A stretch of DNA of 64,000 nt from assembly GCF_023028105.1 (NCBI RefSeq), contig NZ_CP095491.1:62001-126000 (forward strand), written 5' to 3'. This stretch comes from Halosolutus gelatinilyticus. Its GTDB lineage: Archaea > Halobacteriota > Halobacteria > Halobacteriales > Natrialbaceae. Numbering within the stretch: the first letter of the stretch is position 1; the number at the start of each line of letters is the position of its first letter. A model generated the notes under the pieces. That model was not told the DNA's origin and ran no database searches. It saw only the letters and a list, made by a program, of their open reading frames with translations. Positions 7,727-16,142 of this stretch are shown here, piece after piece. The translations under genes were made by a program, and so were the position numbers.

Positions 7727-8674
7727 TTACGACCCCGTCGGAGACATGTCGATGTTCAGCGACTTGCGCAGCAACTGCGTGAATCCCATCGAACAGAGGA
7801 AGTACCAGACGATCCACGCGCGCATGGGGCCGATCACCGAGTCGGTCCAGCGGACTTCCCCGATCAGCGGCATGACCACGGTATCTTCGACGCCGCCGGA
7901 GCCGAAGTTGCCGATCTTCCAGTACATCCAGAGGAACAGCGGAATGGTAAACAGCATGATCCAGACCATCGGGCGGAACTGCTCTTTGAACATCCCGATG
8001 TTATCGGCCATCGCCTCCATCTGTTCTTCGCGCGCGCGCTCGAGTTCGTTTTCGAGGCGCTCGAGCTCCGCCTCGCTCGCGCCGCGTTCCTCGGCGTCCT
8101 TCTTGCGATCCTGGATGTCCTTCTGTTTCTCCTGCATCGCTTTCATCCGCTCTTGGTACTTGCCGATAACTTCCGGATTCATCAGGTTCGCCTGCAGGAG
8201 CGTCGAGTACAGTCCCGTCAGCAGTGCGACGGAGAGGATCACGGCGTAAAACGGCAACGCGGCGTCGAGCGGTCCGAGCAGCACGTCGATCGAGCTCCCG
8301 ACGGTCTCCTTGACGGAGTCGATCCAGTAGCCGAACATCAGGAGGAGCGAGCCGGCGCCGGCGGTTTTGTCCCACTGCGACCAGCTGGTATCCGCCTCGA
8401 TATCGTCGTCGGGAAGGTCGCCCGTGGCCCCGTCGCCGTCGAGCGCGTCGTCGTAGGCCTCGCGATCGGCGATTTCGAACCCGTCATTGCCGTCCACGAG
8501 GATCCCCTTTTCGATCAGTCGGCCCCACTGGCCGCTCGTCAGATCGTCGCGGACGTCGGCCCACTCGACCTCGCCGCCGTTCTCGTCGGCTTCCTCGCGA
8601 ATGGCCTCCAGAGCCTCCGTCATCGAAGAGTCCTCGCGGACGAGGGCGTCGATCTTCTCGGCTGTGCGCGTCAT
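7727..8674 (-). CDS. DUF106/EMC3-family membrane protein (YidC-like)
   Basis: A 315-residue member of the archaeal DUF106 family, related to eukaryotic EMC3/TMCO1 and to YidC, which helps insert membrane proteins. A charged N-terminal 130 residues resembles a small winged helix. A first span follows at about 141-163, then a charged coiled coil (about 165-225, with NPEVIGKYQERMK) and two more spans near 232-252 and 280-300. Positively charged and Met-rich coil faces fit the family. Close to cmk and adk, it belongs to the set of genes usually found after secY in haloarchaea, though here secY is 15 kb away. Confidence 0.88.
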   Translation of the reverse strand: MTRTAEKIDALVREDSSMTEALEAIREEADENGGEVEWADVRDDLTSGQWGRLIEKGILVDGNDGFEIADREAYDDALDGDGATGDLPDDDIEADTSWSQWDKTAGAGSLLLMFGYWIDSVKETVGSSIDVLLGPLDAALPFYAVILSVALLTGLYSTLLQANLMNPEVIGKYQERMKAMQEKQKDIQDRKKDAEERGASEAELERLENELERAREEQMEAMADNIGMFKEQFRPMVWIMLFTIPLFLWMYWKIGNFGSGGVEDTVVMPLIGEVRWTDSVIGPMRAWIVWYFLCSMGFTQLLRKSLNIDMSPTGS

Positions 8675-8879
8675 CTGTCGATGGCTAGGGGTCGTCGGAT
8701 ATACAAGTGTTTTCTTCGGCGGAGCGCGGGGACGGATCGCCGGCGCGAGCAGACTCGCGGTCGTTTATCGCCAGCTCGCTCGCCCGCGATTATTATCTTA
8801 AAATCGAAAACAAAATAAACTGTCTTGAAGTGTTTGGCAGGTCGTCTTTCTTAATGTAGTGGATGTCAGTACCCGAAAT

Positions 8880-10376
8880 ATGATTTCGTGGTGCCGAAGT
8901 GACCGTCCCGGAAGCGCCGACCGGGCCCAGTCGGCGATGGTAGCGATCGTCCTGCTGATCGGGATGGTCGCGATTATCAGCGTCGGGCTCGTTCTGGCCG
9001 CCGGCGACGTGCTGTCGGCGACCGAAGCGCAGACAGAAGAGCAGCGAATCGAGATGGCCTTCGTCGAACTGAGCCAGAAAATGAGTTCGGCCTGGACGCA
9101 CGGCGACGTCACCCACTCGATGGATCTCGAAGCCGGCGATCGAGGTGCCGTCGCCCGCGCCGAAACCGGGTGGATCAACGTCTCCTCGGACGGCCTCGAT
9201 CGGCCGATCAACGAGACGATCGGGACGGTCGAGTGGGAGAGCGACGACGGGACCAAGATCGCCTACGAGTCCGGCGCCGTGTTCGCCGAGACGGGCAACG
9301 AGACGCGCGTCGTCTCCGTGCCGCCGATCCACTACGACGCGACGACCGAGACGCTCACCCTTCCGGTGGCGACCGTCGGCGGCGAAACGTACCTCAACTC
9401 GGGCGACGTCTCGTTCAGACACGACGGAAGCAGCGTGTACGCCGACGCGAACGTGGTTCAGGACGCCGACGTTCGCATCACGATCAAAAGCGAGTACTAC
9501 CGCGGCTGGGAGCGGTTTTTCACGCGCGAAGCCGGCGACACCGTCGTCCGAACCGTCGATCACGAGAACCAGACGGTCTCGGTCAAGGTCGGTTACCTCG
9601 AGATCGAAGACGCGTTCGACTCGGGCGTCACGCTCTCGGAACCGCCCGGCGAGTCCGGAAACGTCGATTACGGCGACGCGGAGGTCCGGAACGACCGCAT
9701 GCCCGAACTCGACAGCGTGATCGATGAGATGCTCGCGGATATGGAGGGCGGCGAGTACGGGGAGGACGTCGATGACCTCGAGATGATCGACAGTAGCGAA
9801 ACCTACACCAACGGTACGTACCTGGCCGAGGGGGTGTTCCTAGACAGCAACGGCGAGACGGTCACGTTCGACCTCTCGGACGGGAACGCGACGCTCATGG
9901 TCGACGGGGACATCGATCTCGACCACAGCGGGAGCGCCATCGCCGTCGAAAACGCCAGCGGGACGGACAACTCGTTGAAGGTCTACGTCACCGGAAACCT
10001 CGATATCGAAGGCGATATCGGCGGGAGTTCGGCGAAACACCTGCAGGTGTACGGGACCTCGGAGTCGCACGTCGCGATGACGGACGGCTCGTTCACCGGG
10101 ACGATCTACGCACCCAGCGACGATTGGACCGGGACGAATCCGGTCGGCGGCGGCTGTGACGACGAACAGGTCTGTATGCAATCCAACGTCGAGTACACGG
10201 GGGCGCTCGTCGCCTCGTCGGCGCACTTCCAGGGCGGGTGGGGAAGTTTCGATTTCATCCACGACGAGGACCTCGCCGACGAACCGATCGACCTCTACCC
10301 CGAGGCGTACGAGCTCCCGCCGCAGCTCACCTACCTCAACGTCGCCCACCACGAGATCGATATCAAAAACAGTTGA
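8880..10376 (+). CDS. Secreted pilin-like protein (DUF7289/DUF7305 type)
   Basis: About 498 residues. The N-terminus has a short basic lead ending in DRAQSAM, then a 20-residue hydrophobic helix, as in archaeal type III signal peptides of pilin-like proteins. The middle is beta-rich and strongly acidic. The last 190 residues, with repeated Gly and Asp turns and VDGDIDL and VTGNLDIEGDIGG, look like a beta-helix of the DUF7305 type. Two Cys lie close together near residue 430 (GGCDDEQVC). It is likely anchored at the cell surface. The start at 8880 is preferred over the GTG at 8859 because a TATA-like CTTAATG lies 27 bases upstream. It is convergent with adk. Confidence 0.75.
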   Translation: MISWCRSDRPGSADRAQSAMVAIVLLIGMVAIISVGLVLAAGDVLSATEAQTEEQRIEMAFVELSQKMSSAWTHGDVTHSMDLEAGDRGAVARAETGWINVSSDGLDRPINETIGTVEWESDDGTKIAYESGAVFAETGNETRVVSVPPIHYDATTETLTLPVATVGGETYLNSGDVSFRHDGSSVYADANVVQDADVRITIKSEYYRGWERFFTREAGDTVVRTVDHENQTVSVKVGYLEIEDAFDSGVTLSEPPGESGNVDYGDAEVRNDRMPELDSVIDEMLADMEGGEYGEDVDDLEMIDSSETYTNGTYLAEGVFLDSNGETVTFDLSDGNATLMVDGDIDLDHSGSAIAVENASGTDNSLKVYVTGNLDIEGDIGGSSAKHLQVYGTSESHVAMTDGSFTGTIYAPSDDWTGTNPVGGGCDDEQVCMQSNVEYTGALVASSAHFQGGWGSFDFIHDEDLADEPIDLYPEAYELPPQLTYLNVAHHEIDIKNS

Positions 10377-10394
10377 TGGCCGGTCTGACGGCCG

Positions 10395-11030
10395 CTAGGC
10401 CGCGTTCTCGATCGTGTCTTTCACGTCTGTCCAGACCTCGTCCGGCGCCTGTTCGCCGTCGACCCGCTCCAGGTCGCCCTGCTCCTCGTAGTGGTCGATG
10501 ACGGGTTGGGTGTTCTCGCGGAATACGCGAAGGCGTTCGCGGACGGTCTCCTCGGTGTCGTCGTCGCGCTGTTCGAGCCGGGCTTCGACCGCAGGGTCTT
10601 CCGGCGGATTGTACTCGACGTGGTAGATGTCGCCCGTTTCGGGGTCGAGACGGCGCCCGGTCAGCCGGTGGACGAGTTCCTCCTCGCCGACGTCGAGATA
10701 GAGGACGACGTCGAGGTCGGTCATATCGTCGAGTTCCGTCGCCTGCTCGAGGTTCCGGGGGTAGCCGTCGAGCACGAAGCCGTCGGCCTGCGACAGGGCC
10801 TCGTCGACGATCGCGTTGACGACTTCGTCGGGGACGAGTTCGCCCTGATCCATGTACTCCCGGGGCGTGTCGTACTCCGTGTCCATCCCGGAGATGTCCA
10901 TGTCCTTGTTCGCGCGGAGCGCATCGCCGGTGGTGACGTGTTCGACGTCGAACTCTTCGGCGATCTTCTGGCTCTGTGTCCCCTTTCCGGCCCCGGGCGC
11001 CCCGAGGATCAAGATTCGTGGCTCTGCCAT
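10395..11030 (-). CDS. adk: Adenylate kinase
   Basis: A 211-residue adenylate kinase (ATP + AMP to 2 ADP). The P-loop GAPGAGKGT is at residues 10-18, the AMP-binding segment has [15 protein letters not shown] marks the core motif, and a LID with [14 protein letters not shown] follows at about 125-140. Length and order match bacterial-like long Adk of haloarchaea. It stands alone, converging on the pilin-like gene; the promoter faces the divergent gene at 11090 across a 59-base gap. Confidence 0.97.
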   Translation of the reverse strand: MAEPRILILGAPGAGKGTQSQKIAEEFDVEHVTTGDALRANKDMDISGMDTEYDTPREYMDQGELVPDEVVNAIVDEALSQADGFVLDGYPRNLEQATELDDMTDLDVVLYLDVGEEELVHRLTGRRLDPETGDIYHVEYNPPEDPAVEARLEQRDDDTEETVRERLRVFRENTQPVIDHYEEQGDLERVDGEQAPDEVWTDVKDTIENAA

Positions 11031-11089
11031 ACGTTCCCCTTCAGGACCGCCGCATAAAGGCTTAAAGAATTGCGAACATCGGTTCGGAT

Positions 11090-11506
11090 ATGACCCGGTT
11101 CGACGCGGCCGACCCGACGGAGCGACGGAAACTGTACGTCGACGCGATCACGGCGCATCGCACCCGCGGGAGCGGCTTTTGCACGCTCGAAGTCGACGAT
11201 GACTCCCTCACCGACGACCCCGATTCGGGACCGGACCCCGAACTCGGAATCCCCTGGATCCAGTTCGCCGACGGCACCGTCATCCTCGACTGTACGGACG
11301 ACGAACTCGAGGCGTTGAAAGCGCTGTGCGACGAGTTTCCGGCCTTTAAAATCGACGACCTCGTCCGCCCCGAGGAGGCCGAGGGGACCAACGCGCGGAT
11401 CAGCGCGAAAGCCGATCCGAACCGCATCGCGCAGTTCATCGACGCCGCGTTCCGGCGCGTCTACGACCTGTCGGCCGACGTCCGGGTGTGGGTCGTCGAA
11501 CTCTGA
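11090..11506 (+). CDS. Conserved haloarchaeal protein of unknown function
   Basis: A 138-residue soluble acidic protein with no signal peptide or span. It contains an alternating strand-helix pattern (a segment ending in [16 protein letters not shown] near the middle) and a C-terminal helix plus strand ending in VWVVEL. No known catalytic motif is seen. Codon use matches the neighbours. It is divergent from adk and convergent with the amphi-Trp gene. No function is proposed. Confidence 0.7.
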   Translation: MTRFDAADPTERRKLYVDAITAHRTRGSGFCTLEVDDDSLTDDPDSGPDPELGIPWIQFADGTVILDCTDDELEALKALCDEFPAFKIDDLVRPEEAEGTNARISAKADPNRIAQFIDAAFRRVYDLSADVRVWVVEL

Positions 11507-11512
11507 TCTCGC

Positions 11513-11803
11513 CTAGTCGATCGACAGACCGCCCGACCGACTCTCGCCGCCGTCGGCGCCTTCGTCCCACTCGAGTTCGAACTCCACGCTCAACTCGCCC
11601 GGACCGCCGCCGCTCGGCGTCTCCCGCTCGGCTTTGACCTCGAACGTCGGACGTGCGGGCGGCGACATCGTCACCGATTCGCCGCCGGCTTCGAGCGTGA
11701 GTTCGTCCCCCGCTTCCAGCCGATCCGCCACGGTCCGGAGGTAGTCTGCGATCGCCGCGGCGTCCATCGAGTCCTCGAATTTGAAGAGCACTTCTTCAGG
11801 CAT
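11513..11803 (-). CDS. Amphi-Trp domain protein
   Basis: A 96-residue protein starting MPEEVLFKFE, with DSMDAAAIADYLRTVADRLE and a following beta hairpin (LTLEAGGESVTM). This is the short amphi-Trp domain pattern common in haloarchaea; the role is unknown. A second beta segment and an acidic tail follow. The frame remains open far upstream (to 12178), but that part shows no protein-like composition, and the ATG at 11803 matches the family start. Confidence 0.75.
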   Translation of the reverse strand: MPEEVLFKFEDSMDAAAIADYLRTVADRLEAGDELTLEAGGESVTMSPPARPTFEVKAERETPSGGGPGELSVEFELEWDEGADGGESRSGGLSID

Positions 11804-12208
11804 ACGGACCTGTACGCGAGGGAACCTATAGAGGCTGTCGCCGATCGGCCCACATGTCTCCTCCCTCGCGCGGGCGACGATCGGAAAGGGTCGATCGGGC
11901 GATTTTTGCCCGGTACGATCGGGCGCTGAGGGCGGACTCACACCTGGCGGCCGCGTTCGAACCGAACGGGTTCGTGACTCGTCGGTAATCCGGGGTTGGT
12001 CGGCGGCGGTGAAGTGGGAGAAAACGATAGACAAAAGGGCTCTCGGTCCAACCGAGTGGTGACGGATCAGGACGTGAACGCGAGGTGTCACGGAGACGCG
12101 ACGAACGCCGCCGGACGGCCGCCGAGCGGGGTCTCCGACGGGGCGGTTTCCAAATAGATAAGTGCACCCAGCAATCATCGTCCGACATATAGGCGTAGTT
12201 CAAAAGAG
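11804..12208. other. Intergenic region before the cox genes
   Basis: 405 bases with no supportable gene. It must hold the promoter of coxB: AATAGATAAGT at about 12151-12160 and GACATATAGG at about 12184-12193 are the TATA-like candidates. The frames through it are Arg/Pro-rich and look non-coding. Confidence 0.5.
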
Positions 12209-13003
12209 GTGAATACAATCTTCAGCGCACTCACAACTCCGATGCAGGCCACGCGCGTCGACGTGTTCGATGAGATTTTCCTCGTCTTTCTCGGACTCGG
12301 GACGCTCGTCGGCGTCGTCGTGATCGGGTACGTCTTGTACAACGCGTACAAGTACCGCGACAGCGGGGCCCATAGCGACGACGAGGACGTTCCGACGCTC
12401 GGAGAGTTACCGACTGGTGGAAAGGGCGGCAAAAAACTGTTCGTATCGTTCGGTCTGAGTGCTATCATCGTCATTTCGTTGGTCATCTGGACGTACGGCA
12501 TGCTGCTGTACGTCGAGGAGGGGCCGAGCGAGCCGCCGGAAGACGCGATCGAGATCAACGTGACCGGCGAAGGGTTCGCGTGGTACTTCGAGTACGAAAA
12601 CGGCGCGCAGTCGGTCAGTACGATGAACGTCCCCGCGAACACGCCGGTCTGGATCACGGCGACCGGCGGCGACGTCTGGCACACGTTCGGCATCCCCGAC
12701 TTACGGGTGAAAGCCGACGCGATCCCAGGCGAGTACGATCAGACCTGGTTCATGGCCGACGACCCCGAGACGACACACGAGGTCAGGTGCTTCGAACTCT
12801 GCGGTAACGGGCACAGCCTGATGACCGGCTCGGTCAACGTGATGGAACAGGAGGAGTTCGATCAGTGGCTCGCCGAGAACGCGCCCGAAGAAAACGGGGG
12901 CGGAAACGAGAGTAGCGGCGGAAACGAGAGTAGCGGCGGCGGCTCCGAAAACGGAAACGAAACGACCGATGACAACAGCACTGCGGACGGAGGCGAGAAC
13001 TGA
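12209..13003 (+). CDS. coxB: Cytochrome c oxidase subunit II
   Basis: A 264-residue membrane protein carrying the CuA site that passes electrons to the oxidase core. Two spans lie at about 22-46 and 78-100, and a cupredoxin domain follows outside the cell. The CuA ligands are all visible: His158, Cys194, Glu196, Cys198, His202 and Met205 (CFELCGNGHSLM). The last 40 residues are a Gly/Asn/Ser/Glu tail with an 18-base tandem repeat. The start is a GTG at 12209; an ATG at 12242 is possible. The stop overlaps the next gene (TGATG), indicating coupling with the fused subunit I-III. Confidence 0.95.
   Translation: MNTIFSALTTPMQATRVDVFDEIFLVFLGLGTLVGVVVIGYVLYNAYKYRDSGAHSDDEDVPTLGELPTGGKGGKKLFVSFGLSAIIVISLVIWTYGMLLYVEEGPSEPPEDAIEINVTGEGFAWYFEYENGAQSVSTMNVPANTPVWITATGGDVWHTFGIPDLRVKADAIPGEYDQTWFMADDPETTHEVRCFELCGNGHSLMTGSVNVMEQEEFDQWLAENAPEENGGGNESSGGNESSGGGSENGNETTDDNSTADGGEN
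12902..12937 (+). repeat. 18-base tandem repeat in the coxB tail
   Basis: Two perfect head-to-tail copies of an 18-base unit (12902-12919 and 12920-12937) encode GNESSG-type six-residue repeats. Each copy offers an N-x-S glycosylation sequon in the extracellular tail. Such repeats commonly change copy number between strains. Confidence 0.85.
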
Positions 13004-15459
13004 TGAGTGACCTGCCCCCGATGACGTCGGTCAAGCGGTGGCTCGTGACGACGAACCACAAGGACGTCGGCGTCCTCTACATCTCGACGGCCCTGTTCTA
13101 CCTCATCTTCGGCGGCGTCCTCGCACTCGCCTTCCGCGCGCACCTGTGGGAGGCCGGCGGCATCGACCTGTTGGCGGACCGCGAGTACAACCAGTCCGTT
13201 ACGACCCACGGGCTGTTGATGGTTTTCTGGTTCCTCTCGCCCCTTGCGGCCGGGTTCGCGAACTACTTCGTCCCGCTGCAGATCGGGGCGAAGGACCTCG
13301 CGTTCCCGCGGCTGAACGCGCTGAGTTACTGGTTCTACCTGTTCTCGGGACTCCTGCTCGGCATCTCGTTCTTCCAGGGCGGCTCCTTCGCCGGCGGCTG
13401 GACGATGTACGCGCCGCTGAACGTGCCGACCTACACGCCTGCGATGGAGGCGATGGCCGGCGGTACCGCGACGGTGCTCGCGCTGACGCTGTTCGTCATG
13501 TCGATCACGATCGGGACGGTGAACTTCCTCGTGACGATCCACCGATCGCGCGCGGAGGGACTGGGCCTGTGGAACCTCCCGATGTTCACCTGGTCGTGGC
13601 TGCTGACGGTCTGGATGATGCTGTTCGCGTTCGCGGCGCTGCTCGCCGCGCTGCTGTTGCTTTCGGTCGATCGCATCATGCTGACGCAGTACTTCTCGAC
13701 CGATCAGGGATCGAGCCTGCTGTGGGCGCACCTGTTCTGGTTCTTCGGTCACCCGGAGGTGTACATCGTCTTCTTCCCCGCGTTGGGGATCATGTTCGAG
13801 ACGTTCCAGACGTTCTGCGGACGCCGGCTCGTCGGTCGGAAGTGGGTCATCATCTCGATGGTTCTGGTGGCGGTTCAGTCGTTCCTGGTCTGGATGCACC
13901 ACATGTTCCTGACGACGATCAACCTGGAGATCAAGACGCTGTTCATGGCGACGACGATCGGCATCTCGCTGCCGTTTGACCTGATGGTCTTCGCGCTGAT
14001 CTACACCATGGTCAAGGGCCGGGTCCGGTTCACGACGCCGTTCCTGTTCTCGCTGGGGGCGCTCGTGCTGTTCATTCTGGGTGGCATCACCGGGGTCTTC
14101 CTCGGCGCGGTCGTGCTCGACTACGAGTTCCGCGGCACCTACTGGGTCGTCGCCCACTTCCACTACGTGATGGTCTCCGGGGTCACCGCCTTGGTCGGTG
14201 GCCTCTACTACTGGTGGCCGAAGATCTCCGGAAAGATGTACTCGGAGAAACTCGGCAAGCTCAACTTCGCGGTGTACTTCATCGGCTTTAACCTGCTGTA
14301 CTTCCCGATGTTCCTCGCCTGGGAGACGCCGCGGCGCGTCTTCAACTACCCCGAGGGAGCTCAGCTCTACCACCAGATCGCGACCGTCGGCGCGTTCATC
14401 CTCGGCGCGTCGTTCCTGATCATGTTCGCGACGTTCATCCACAGCTGGGTCCGGGGTCCCGACGCACCCGACAACCCCTGGCAGTTCTCGCGCACCGCCG
14501 AGTGGGCGATCCCCTCGCCACCGCCGCTCGAGAACTGGTCCGATCGACCGAGCTACGCGAGCGGTCGCCTCGAGTTCGTCGACGACTCGCAGGCTGCGAC
14601 TGACGGCGGCGTCGTCGCGACCGAGAAGGTCGTCCCCGAGGAGGAACACGCCGACCACGCAAGCATCTGGCCGCTGGGGATCGGCTTCGGGATGTTCCTG
14701 TTCTTCCTCGGACTGTCCGGACTGACGCCGTACGTCGCGGAGTTCGCAGCTGCACGAGGTGCCGAGGATATCGTCAACATGGGCGAACCCAACGTGATGT
14801 ACCCGATCATCACGCTCCTCGGCGTCGCGACCATGGGCGTCACGCTGTTCAAGTTCGGCGTCGAGGAGTTCCACGCGCCCGAGATGGCGATCGCCGAGCG
14901 CTGGCCGTTCGGCGGCGTCGGCAACTCCAAGTTCGGCGTCTGGCTCTTCCTGGCGTCGGACGTCGTCGTCTTCGGGGCCGCGATCGGCGCGTACATCTTC
15001 ATGCGGATCCACGTCGGCTGGAACACGTGGGAACCCGTCCCGCCGTCGACGATGGCCGGGCTGTTCAACACGTACGTCCTGTTGACTTCGAGCTTCACGG
15101 TCATTCTCGCGCTCGTGATGGCCGAACGGAAGAACAAGCAGGGTCTGCTCGCCACCCTCGGCGCGACGCTGTTGCTCGGGTTCACGTTCCTCGGTGTCAA
15201 GAGCTGGGAGTGGTCCCAGGAGTTCGCCCACGGCGTCTACTGGTTCACCAACCTCCAGGATTCGATCTACTTCGTGACGACCGGGATGCACGCGCTGCAC
15301 GTGATCCTCGGACTCCTGCTCGCGATGTTCATGATCTACCGCGTCGTCTCGGTGGACGCCTACCTGGAGGATCACCGACCGGTGGAGTTCTTCGGGCTCT
15401 ACTGGCACTTCGTCGACATCGTCTGGGTCTTCCTCTTCCCGCTGTTCTACCTGATGTAG
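13003..15459 (+). CDS. Fused haem-copper oxidase subunits I and III
   Basis: An 818-residue protein joining the catalytic subunit I and subunit III. Subunit I covers about residues 1-500 and contains the low-spin haem ligand His69, the CuB ligands His250 (with Tyr254 in HPEVY), His299 and His300, and the haem pair His385 and His387 (HFHYVM). A hydrophilic linker at about 500-545 leads to the subunit III part with seven further spans. It reduces oxygen and pumps protons in the membrane. The start overlaps the coxB stop. Fusion of I and III is known in SoxM-type archaeal oxidases. Confidence 0.95.
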   Translation: MSDLPPMTSVKRWLVTTNHKDVGVLYISTALFYLIFGGVLALAFRAHLWEAGGIDLLADREYNQSVTTHGLLMVFWFLSPLAAGFANYFVPLQIGAKDLAFPRLNALSYWFYLFSGLLLGISFFQGGSFAGGWTMYAPLNVPTYTPAMEAMAGGTATVLALTLFVMSITIGTVNFLVTIHRSRAEGLGLWNLPMFTWSWLLTVWMMLFAFAALLAALLLLSVDRIMLTQYFSTDQGSSLLWAHLFWFFGHPEVYIVFFPALGIMFETFQTFCGRRLVGRKWVIISMVLVAVQSFLVWMHHMFLTTINLEIKTLFMATTIGISLPFDLMVFALIYTMVKGRVRFTTPFLFSLGALVLFILGGITGVFLGAVVLDYEFRGTYWVVAHFHYVMVSGVTALVGGLYYWWPKISGKMYSEKLGKLNFAVYFIGFNLLYFPMFLAWETPRRVFNYPEGAQLYHQIATVGAFILGASFLIMFATFIHSWVRGPDAPDNPWQFSRTAEWAIPSPPPLENWSDRPSYASGRLEFVDDSQAATDGGVVATEKVVPEEEHADHASIWPLGIGFGMFLFFLGLSGLTPYVAEFAAARGAEDIVNMGEPNVMYPIITLLGVATMGVTLFKFGVEEFHAPEMAIAERWPFGGVGNSKFGVWLFLASDVVVFGAAIGAYIFMRIHVGWNTWEPVPPSTMAGLFNTYVLLTSSFTVILALVMAERKNKQGLLATLGATLLLGFTFLGVKSWEWSQEFAHGVYWFTNLQDSIYFVTTGMHALHVILGLLLAMFMIYRVVSVDAYLEDHRPVEFFGLYWHFVDIVWVFLFPLFYLM

Positions 15460-15727
15460 CGGCCGGCCGCTACATCCGATTCCGAGATTTTGCGGCGTTT
15501 TGACCGAATTCAAGCGTCGGGTTCCCGCTTCACGTTCGTCGCTGCGTTACGCGTTCGCTGTCGAGTTTTACAGGTGCCGGAGGCGCCGATCGGTCGAGAG
15601 ACTGGTGCCCGCGACGGACGGTCCGACCTGGAGGGCGTTACCGACGGCTCGAGCGTGCGAGGCGGAGCGCGATCGGTGTCGCGACGCCGATCGTAGGCGC
15701 GACGAGCCGCGGTTCGTCGTCGGTCGG

Positions 15728-16051
15728 CTATCCGGCCCAGACCAGCGCGTACAGGAACGTGAACATGAAGTACAGGAGGAAGACGGAGACGGCCGCCTTG
15801 AGGTGGAACGTGAACAGTTCGTACTGTTCGTCGTCCTGCTCCGCCTCGAAGGCCTCGAGCTCCGCCTCGGTGCACTCCTCTGCGTGGACGGTTCCGACGT
15901 GGAGCGCGAGCTGGCGTTCGGTGCGGAACGGCCGATCGCAGTAGTGACAGCTGTATTCGGGCGTCTCGTCGGCGGGGACCTCGTACTCGACGTCAGTCAC
16001 CTGTTCGACGGCGGTCACCTCCTCGACGATCGCGGCCCGTTGGGCGGTCAT
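15728..16051 (-). CDS. Membrane-anchored C2H2 zinc-finger protein (DUF7410-like)
   Basis: A 107-residue protein with a classical zinc finger: Cys35, Cys38, His51 and His56 (YSCHYCDRPF...HVGTVH). An acidic linker and one C-terminal span at about 86-105 follow. The finger would face the cytoplasm if the tail is the only anchor. I recall similar proteins beside cox genes in haloarchaea, so a role in oxidase assembly or copper handling is a reasonable guess but not shown. It converges on the fused subunit I-III gene across about 270 bases that hold no clear gene. Confidence 0.75.
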   Translation of the reverse strand: MTAQRAAIVEEVTAVEQVTDVEYEVPADETPEYSCHYCDRPFRTERQLALHVGTVHAEECTEAELEAFEAEQDDEQYELFTFHLKAAVSVFLLYFMFTFLYALVWAG

Positions 16052-16142
16052 GTCCGTAGTCGATCTTGCGGCGGCGCAATGAAGTGTGTACCGGTGTCCG
16101 ATCGTCGAGCGACCGGATCGACGCTCGACGGACGTCTCGGCC

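Noticed and set aside
8793-9563. 256-codon minus-strand frame opposite the pilin-like gene
   Set aside because: No domain and typical shadow composition; the plus-strand frame has a proper signal region.
12862-15513. 883-codon minus-strand open frame opposite coxB and the fused coxA-coxC gene
   Set aside because: It mirrors two clearly conserved oxidase genes; its product is Arg/Asp/Glu/Gln-rich with no domain, a common effect of GC-rich codon bias.
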